DNA of 11,659 nt from an uncultured Prevotella sp. (GTDB lineage Bacteria; Bacteroidota; Bacteroidia; Bacteroidales; Bacteroidaceae), in assembly GCA_947095945.1 (NCBI GenBank), contig CAMUQM010000046.1, positions 1 through 11,659 of the forward strand. Reading direction: 5' to 3'. Position numbers and translations under genes: made by a program. Below, one piece after another: positions 7,479 to 11,659 of this stretch. The notes under the pieces were generated by a model. The model was not told the origin of the DNA. It saw nothing but the letters and a program-made list of their open reading frames with translations, and did not search any database. Within the stretch, counting starts at the first letter, position 1. Each line of letters starts with the position of its first letter.

Positions 7479-8816
7479 ATGAACTCTCATAAAAGAGGAC
7501 TCAACAAACTTTCATTTATGTCAGAAACAAAGAATACAACCAAGCCTAATAATAAAAAGAAAGAAAGCTCAGGACCACTGAGTTTCCTCTCTTCACTTTG
7601 CTATATATGGTGGTTAGAAACTAAAAGTACAGTTAAGGATGAAGGCGTGTTGATTTTCTTTCTCCTTGTTCCTTTGGCTTACCCACTGCTCTACTCATGG
7701 ATATATAATAATGAGGTGGTACGTGAGGTTCCAGTAGCTATTGTTGATTTATCTCACTCTGCCTCCTCTCGTGAGTTTATTCAAAACTTTGATGCATCAC
7801 CCGATGTACGTGCTGCCTACTATTGCAATAATCTACAAGAAGCTGAAACATTGGTAGGAAAACAGGCTGTGCATGGCGTACTTTATTTCCCAAGTGACTT
7901 TGACCGCACTTTGCATCGTGGAGAAAAGGGACACGTGGGTGTTTATTGCGATATGAGTCTGATGCTTACTTATAAAGCTATCTATCAGACTGCACTGGCA
8001 GTATCAATGGACATGGGTACTGAATTAAAGAAAGGACATACCTTCTCATTTACAGAGCGAGATGAGGAGGTGAACACCGAGCCTATGATAATAGATGCAG
8101 AACCCATCTTCAATACAACGGGAGGTTATGGTAATGCTATCCTACCGGGGGTGTTGATTCTTATTCTACAGCAGACATTGCTTCTTGGTATTGGCTTGTC
8201 AGCTGGTACAGCACGCGAAAACAACCGCTTCCAAGACCTTGTTCCTATTGGTAAGCACTATAATGGAATTATGAAAATAGTACTTGGTAAATCCTCTTGC
8301 TATTTTATGATTTATTGCATTATGGCAGCATATATAACAATGGTTGTACCGTATTTGTTTAACTTTACGATGCTTGCTCGCCCTGCTGACTTGTTTTGGC
8401 TACTTTTACCATATCTATTAGCGGTTATCTTCTTTGGTATGACAATCTCCTGTCTTGTACGTTATCGTGAGAATGTAATGCTATTAGTGGTTTTCACATC
8501 TATTCCATTTCTTTTCCTTACTGGAGCATCATGGCCACAAAGTAGTATTCCTGGCGGATGGCAAGGAGTAAGTTGGCTTGTTCCTTCTACCTTTGGGGTT
8601 CGTGGCTATTTACGAATAGCATCTATGGGTGCAACTATTGATGATATATTACCTGAAGTGCGTGCGCTATGGATACAAGCGACTGTGTATTTTGTTACAA
8701 CCTGCTTTGTCTATAGGTTCCAGATTATCAATGCACGTAAGCATGCTATTTCACACTATCAGATGATTCAAGATAGAATTAGAACTGCACGTAAGAAGAA
8801 ACCTACAGATATGTAA
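7479..8816 (+). CDS. ABC-2 type transporter permease (second of pair)
   Basis: This is the second permease of the pair: 445 residues from the ATG at 7479. The frame is open back to a TTG at 7470, and a further ATG at 7518 (MSETKNTTKP) is an equally reasonable start. A polar Lys/Asn-rich cytoplasmic N-terminus precedes the first helix (EGVLIFFLLVPLAYPLLYS, about residues 55-73). An extracytoplasmic domain of about 140 residues begins VPVAIVDLSHSASSREF, and about five helices follow. The TGASWP motif and PSTFGVRGYLRI segment match the position of the ABC-2 proline motif. It shares fold and layout with the upstream permease but is clearly divergent in sequence, so a heterodimer is likely. The last about 25 residues are basic and cytoplasmic. 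It is the last gene before the intrinsic terminator at 8863-8893. No nucleotide-binding domain is present. Confidence 0.87.
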   Translation: MNSHKRGLNKLSFMSETKNTTKPNNKKKESSGPLSFLSSLCYIWWLETKSTVKDEGVLIFFLLVPLAYPLLYSWIYNNEVVREVPVAIVDLSHSASSREFIQNFDASPDVRAAYYCNNLQEAETLVGKQAVHGVLYFPSDFDRTLHRGEKGHVGVYCDMSLMLTYKAIYQTALAVSMDMGTELKKGHTFSFTERDEEVNTEPMIIDAEPIFNTTGGYGNAILPGVLILILQQTLLLGIGLSAGTARENNRFQDLVPIGKHYNGIMKIVLGKSSCYFMIYCIMAAYITMVVPYLFNFTMLARPADLFWLLLPYLLAVIFFGMTISCLVRYRENVMLLVVFTSIPFLFLTGASWPQSSIPGGWQGVSWLVPSTFGVRGYLRIASMGATIDDILPEVRALWIQATVYFVTTCFVYRFQIINARKHAISHYQMIQDRIRTARKKKPTDM

Positions 8817-8862
8817 TTATCTTAAGGCAAAAGGATTTAGATGTTTTGATAAATTTTACAAC

Positions 8863-8893
8863 TGACAAAGTCTTGTTTTGTCATTTTTCTTCC
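8863..8893 (+). terminator. Intrinsic terminator of the tolC-permease operon
   Basis: TGACAAA (8863-8869) and TTTGTCA (8877-8883) form a 7-bp stem, extended by a G-T pair, with a 5-nt loop. A pyrimidine tail TTTTTCTTCC follows immediately. It starts 46 bp after the second permease stop codon, so it is well placed to end the four-gene operon. Confidence 0.75.
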
Positions 8894-9097
8894 TTGCTTC
8901 TGTTTTCATTATAAGTTAGAACAAACAGCTCGACAATAAAATAAAAACTGTTCTATCTTAATGATTTGTTGGAATATAAAAAAGAGGTCGTTGAGTTTAC
9001 AGCAACGCTACAATGGAAATACGCTTGAAATACTCTTCTTCATAAAAAACAATACTTTCTATTCATGTAAATTGTCCCCCCTTAAAACAACCTATTG

Positions 9098-9116
9098 TAT
9101 TGATTTATAATCAATA
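9098..9116. repeat. Near-perfect 19-bp palindrome
   Basis: TATTGATT (9098-9105) and AATCAATA (9109-9116) are perfect inverted arms around TAT. No T-run or G/C-rich stem is present, so it is not a terminator. It could be a protein-binding site or chance in AT-rich DNA. It lies between convergent genes, with no promoter clearly attached. Confidence 0.35.
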
Positions 9117-9162
9117 TGATAAATGTCCATTACGCCGAAATATTTTGTATCTTCACAATGAT

Positions 9163-9212
9163 TTTTTTAAAGAAATTCCCCTGTTTCTGTCAGTGATGGG
9201 TCGTTCGGGGGA
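9163..9212 (-). terminator. Weak terminator candidate for topB
   Basis: Just beyond the topB stop codon (leftward), TCCCC pairs with GGGGA (9208-9212 with 9177-9181 on the plus strand) across a loop of about 26 nt. A T-rich tail follows on the minus strand only after a few bases. The long loop and 5-bp core make this a weak candidate. Confidence 0.35.
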
Positions 9213-9214
9213 TT

Positions 9215-11083
9215 TTATTTCTCCTTGTTTCCCTCCGCCTCACCAATCTTTCGTGTAGAATTATCAGCTAACACGTCATTAACAATGTTAGTAAGCTGCT
9301 CCTTCAATTCATTAATAAATTGTGAAGCATCATACTTCTTGGCTTCAATATCTCGGAGTTTCTTCTCCCAGATACCTGTTAGTTCGGCTGAAGTAAGAAG
9401 TTTCTCTTGAATTGTGTCGATAAGGGCAATACCAGTTTCTGTTGCTTCTATGTTCTTTCTTTTACGACGTATATAATGACGTTTGAAGAGCGTTTCAATA
9501 ATTCCTGCACGTGACGAAGGACGTCCAATACCATTTTCCTTCATTGCAGCACGCAATGTTTCGTCCTCAACAAACTTACCAGCCGTTTCCATAGCACGGA
9601 GAAGTGATGCCTCTGTATAATGTTTTGGCGGGGTTGTTTGCTTCTCTGTTAGGGTAGGGGTGTGCGGTCCTGATTCTCCTTTTTTGAAAGTTGGAAGGAG
9701 TGGAGAGGTTGTACCTGAATTTTCTTGTTCCTCTTCTAATAGGGTAGAGGAAGAACCTGCTGGTGTATCAGTGCAAACTCTCCAACCCAAATCAAGTATT
9801 TCCTTACCAGAAACTTTAAACTCTATTCCGTCTACCTCACCTAAGACTATAGTCGTAGAAAACTTACAATCAGGATAAAAAGCTGCAATAAAACGGCGAG
9901 CAATGAGATCATATACTTTCTGTTCAGCATCTGTCAGTCCTTGTGGCAATACACCAGTAGGGATGATAGCGTGGTGATCAGTAACTTTTGATGAGTCGAA
10001 TACACGCTTCGTCTTAGGCAATGGCTTACCTCCTAAAATCTTCACAATCTCAGCATAAGGCTTTTTACCAGCAAAAGCAGTCTGAAAGAGTCCGTTCATT
10101 ATCTGTGGACACTTTGGATAGATATCATCAGAAAGAAATTGTGTATCAACACGTGGGTAAGTTGTAAGCTTACGTTCGTAGAGAGCCTGAATCGTATTGA
10201 GTGTCATCTCAGCAGAGAATCCAAACTTGCGGTTACAGTCTACCTGCAATGATGTGAGGTCATAGAGTTGTTTTGGCTGTTCCGCACCTTTCTTCTTAGT
10301 TACACTTGTAACTGTAAAAGGCTTTCCCTCAATCGTCGAGAAAGCTTGTTCGCCTTCTTCTTTAGAAGTAAATTTACCTTTTGTTGCGGTAAATTGTGTG
10401 TCACGATAAACTGTAGCCAATACCCAATAAGGCTCTGGCTTAAAGTTATCTATCTCCTTCTGACGCTGTACGATGAGTGCTAAAGTTGGTGTCTGTACTC
10501 GACCAATTGATAACACTTGCCCTCTGCCATAACTATTGTTGCCATACTTCAAAGTATAAAGACGTGTGGCATTCATTCCCAACAGCCAGTCGCCTATGGC
10601 ACGAGACAACCCTGCAAGATAAAGGGGCTGGTACTGTTCCTGTTCTTTCAGATTAGCAAAACCTTCACGGATAGCTTCATCTGTCATCGAAGATATCCAC
10701 AATCGCTTCACGGGACACTTTACACCCGCTTTTTGCATAACCCAACGCTGAATCAATTCCCCTTCCTGCCCAGCATCACCACAGTTGATAATCATCTCTG
10801 CCGACTGATATAGCTTCTCAATAACAGCAAACTGCTTCTTAATTCCCTCGTCTTCAATAAGTTTAATACCAAAGCGTGGTGGTATCATAGGCAATGCTGC
10901 TAAACTCCAATATTTCCAGTTTATGAAATAATCATTAGGCTCCTTCAGCTCACAAAGGTGGCCGAAGGTCCATGTTACCTGATAATTATTGCCTTCCATA
11001 TAGCCATTACAAGCCTTGTTGGCTCCAAGAATTCGAGCTATATCTTTAGCCACACTGGGTTTCTCTGCGATACAAACTATCAT
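9215..11083 (-). CDS. topB: Type IA DNA topoisomerase (TopB / topoisomerase III-like)
   Basis: This enzyme cuts one DNA strand through a tyrosine and passes another strand, decatenating or relaxing DNA in the cytoplasm. At 622 residues it is close to E. coli TopB (653). The start MIVCIAEKPSVAKDIA is the typical Toprim beginning, with catalytic Glu7 and Lys8. The second Toprim motif is CGDAGQEGEL (101-110): Asp103 and Glu107 are kept, but the second Asp of the usual DxDxE is Gly105, and the usual Arg is Gln. The strand SIGRVQTPTLALIV (192-205) is canonical. The active tyrosine is Tyr309 in TTYPRVD, with Arg311. DHHAIIPT (369-376), the LPTFKKGESGPHTPTLTEKQTTPP linker (463-486) and NGIGRPSSRAGIIETL (517-532) are family landmarks. 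No C-terminal zinc finger is present. It appears to be transcribed alone. Confidence 0.93.
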   Translation of the reverse strand: MIVCIAEKPSVAKDIARILGANKACNGYMEGNNYQVTWTFGHLCELKEPNDYFINWKYWSLAALPMIPPRFGIKLIEDEGIKKQFAVIEKLYQSAEMIINCGDAGQEGELIQRWVMQKAGVKCPVKRLWISSMTDEAIREGFANLKEQEQYQPLYLAGLSRAIGDWLLGMNATRLYTLKYGNNSYGRGQVLSIGRVQTPTLALIVQRQKEIDNFKPEPYWVLATVYRDTQFTATKGKFTSKEEGEQAFSTIEGKPFTVTSVTKKKGAEQPKQLYDLTSLQVDCNRKFGFSAEMTLNTIQALYERKLTTYPRVDTQFLSDDIYPKCPQIMNGLFQTAFAGKKPYAEIVKILGGKPLPKTKRVFDSSKVTDHHAIIPTGVLPQGLTDAEQKVYDLIARRFIAAFYPDCKFSTTIVLGEVDGIEFKVSGKEILDLGWRVCTDTPAGSSSTLLEEEQENSGTTSPLLPTFKKGESGPHTPTLTEKQTTPPKHYTEASLLRAMETAGKFVEDETLRAAMKENGIGRPSSRAGIIETLFKRHYIRRKRKNIEATETGIALIDTIQEKLLTSAELTGIWEKKLRDIEAKKYDASQFINELKEQLTNIVNDVLADNSTRKIGEAEGNKEK

Positions 11084-11214
11084 ACTTTTCTTTAGAAGGT
11101 TTTATTAAGCATTTAAGAAATTATGAAACAAAAAGAAGTGAAAAATATTATTTTTGTTGCCCCTTTTGCTAATCTCTTATGCTGTTTTATGGAATAAATT
11201 ATCTTCCACAAATG

Positions 11215-11222
11215 CAAAGGTA
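11215..11222 (-). promoter_or_regulatory. Likely -7 box of the topB promoter
   Basis: Read leftward, TACCTTTG followed by C matches the Bacteroidota -7 consensus TAnnTTTG exactly. The -33 box is weak (CTTG at 11243-11240, 17 bp away). A start just beyond it would give a topB leader of about 125 nt. The IS element to the right begins about 108 bp upstream of this box, so the promoter itself appears intact. Confidence 0.45.
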
Positions 11223-11329
11223 AGAAAAATATTCCACAGCAAGATTTATCTGTTGTACTTTGAACCTTTTTTCATTCTTTCCATTACAGATATAACCTTA
11301 ATTCCGCAGCATAAATTCTTGTAAGAACT

Positions 11330-11366
11330 CCAAGTGTCTGAGAAACAAAGTTCTCAAAACACTTGG
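11330..11366 (+). repeat. Strong hairpin at the IS left end
   Basis: CCAAGTGT (11330-11337) pairs with ACACTTGG (11359-11366), and inside it TGAGAA (11339-11344) pairs with TTCTCA (11351-11356), leaving a 6-nt loop and a small bulge. With 14 bp in total, this is the most stable structure near the element. It could be part of the terminal repeat or act as a barrier to read-in transcription. The antisense strand forms the same hairpin. Confidence 0.55.
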
Positions 11367-11393
11367 ACATGTCAGAAATTTCACCTATCTTGG
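11362..11393 (+). promoter_or_regulatory. Putative internal transposase promoter
   Basis: CTTGG (11362-11366) and TATCTTGG (11386-11393) are spaced about 19-20 bp apart and resemble the Bacteroidota -33 and -7 boxes. The -7 differs from TAnnTTTG at one position. Transcription would begin near 11398-11400, about 30 nt before the transposase ATG. Confidence 0.35.
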
Positions 11394-11430
11394 TGCTACA
11401 AACATAACAAGTAAGCAAAAATCTGACATG
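11368..11430 (+). promoter_or_regulatory. Inverted repeat that would hide the transposase start codon
   Basis: CATGTCAGA (11368-11376) is the exact reverse complement of TCTGACATG (11422-11430), whose last three bases are the transposase ATG. In an RNA containing both arms the start codon would be base-paired. A transcript starting at the putative internal promoter lacks the left arm and would leave the ATG free. This resembles the fold-back control known for IS10 and IS50, but here it is an inference from sequence only. Confidence 0.5.
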
Positions 11431-11659
11431 ACAAAGGTAGCAATTAAAAACGAGAATATCACTTCTTTCGGAGGAATTTATCACATTATGGACGTTTTCT
11501 CAAAGTTGGGCTTTGAAAAACTTACCGAATCTGTATTGGGCAAACGTGGAAGTAGTGGCAAAGCATTCAGCCATGGAAGTATTTTCGGCTCTCTCTTCTT
11601 CAGCTACCTTTGTGGTGGAGAATGCCTTGAGGACATCAATGTGCTTATAGGGCAGTTCA
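11428..11659 (+). CDS. IS1380-family transposase, N-terminal part (cut by window edge)
   Basis: The ATG at 11428 opens 77 complete codons to the right edge. The product begins MTKVAIKNENITSFGGIYHI, then MDVFSKLGFEKLTESVLGKR, and contains GSIFGSLFFSYLCGGECLEDINVLIGQF. The GG..-CLEDIN-type segment after a hydrophobic stretch is typical of the N-terminus of DDE transposases of the IS1380 group, as found in Bacteroides and Prevotella. The catalytic Asp/Asp/Glu residues would lie beyond the window, so activity cannot be judged. No stop or frameshift occurs in the visible part. Confidence 0.85.
   Translation, partial: MTKVAIKNENITSFGGIYHIMDVFSKLGFEKLTESVLGKRGSSGKAFSHGSIFGSLFFSYLCGGECLEDINVLIGQF

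Larger units (their letters stand above)
8817..9214. other. Non-coding region between convergent genes
   Basis: This 398-bp stretch lies between the ends of the permease operon and topB. I see no credible gene in it. It holds the terminator for the plus-strand operon (8863-8893), an inverted repeat TAGAACA/TGTTCTA (8917-8923, 8949-8955), a small hairpin CGTTG/CAACG (8989-8993, 9003-9007), a palindrome at 9098-9116, and a weak terminator for topB (9163-9212). A promoter-like stretch around 9142-9156 (TTTTG, then TATCTTCA) is a degenerate match to the Bacteroidota -7 box with no gene behind it. Confidence 0.6.
11330..11659 (+). mobile_element. Left end of an IS1380-family insertion sequence (partial)
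   Basis: The transposase reading frame runs off the right edge, so only the left end is visible. The terminus is placed at the CC of CCAAGTGT (11330) because IS1380-family ends usually start with CC and a strong hairpin begins here. This boundary is a guess without the other end or the target duplication. The element is oriented with the transposase pointing away from topB, and lies between topB and whatever was originally upstream of it. Confidence 0.6.

Noticed and set aside
9650..9760. Inverted repeat CTCCTT/AAGGAG and repeated AGGGTAG within topB, resembling an inserted repeat.
   Set aside because: Most of the segment encodes the conserved linker LPTFKKGESGP, so the base pattern follows from the protein sequence. 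Only a few neighbouring residues might be extra.
11149..11156. TATTTTTG on the plus strand, a match to the -7 consensus, between topB and the IS.
   Set aside because: There is no -33 element at the right distance and no plus-strand gene follows until the IS. Its T-rich sequence makes chance likely.
11284..11484. 66-codon minus-strand frame across the IS left end.
   Set aside because: It is antisense to the transposase start and the hairpins. The peptide shows no domain features, and its codons mirror the real gene on the other strand.
1..11659. CRISPR arrays, tRNA or rRNA genes.
   Set aside because: No regularly spaced repeats and no tRNA cloverleaf or rRNA-like sequence was seen on either strand. 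All long stretches are explained by the listed genes.

Overview
The window looks like chromosomal DNA from a Bacteroidota member, most probably Prevotella or a close relative. The evidence is low-to-moderate GC, few Shine-Dalgarno sites, promoter motifs of the Bacteroidota type (-33 TTTG / -7 TAnnTTTG), a DUF4492-cydA-cydB cluster, a TolC with the long Q/N-rich insert seen in this phylum, and an IS1380-type transposase. The genus is inferred from general protein resemblance and was not tested by any search.

Layout. (1) 1-212: no convincing gene, but a good hairpin terminator for the leftward cyd operon. (2) 213-3181, minus strand: a small one-helix membrane protein (DUF4492), then cydA and cydB, which overlap by 4 bp. 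Together they make a cytochrome bd quinol oxidase. (3) 3182-3374: a divergent promoter region, with a clear rightward promoter and a weaker leftward one overlapped by an inverted repeat. (4) 3375-8816, plus strand: an outer-membrane TolC-type channel, an HlyD/EmrA-type periplasmic adaptor and two ABC-2 type permeases, ending in an intrinsic terminator at 8863-8893. This is a tripartite export system, but no ATPase is encoded with it here. The 253-bp gap before the first permease contains several interlocking inverted repeats. (5) 8817-9214: non-coding DNA between convergent genes. (6) 9215-11083, minus strand: a type IA DNA topoisomerase (topB-like), with a promoter box at 11215-11222. (7) about 11330 to the right edge: the left end of an IS1380-family insertion sequence with the first 77 codons of its transposase.

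How the genes work together. The cyd genes give high-affinity oxygen reduction, expected in a microaerotolerant anaerobe. The tolC-hlyD-permease genes probably form one envelope-spanning exporter whose substrate cannot be read from the sequence. TopB handles DNA topology and is functionally separate. No wholly new system is evident. The points most worth a second look are the IS leader, where an inverted repeat would hide the transposase start codon only in read-in transcripts, the exporter without an ATPase, the structured leader before its first permease, and the altered Toprim motif in TopB.
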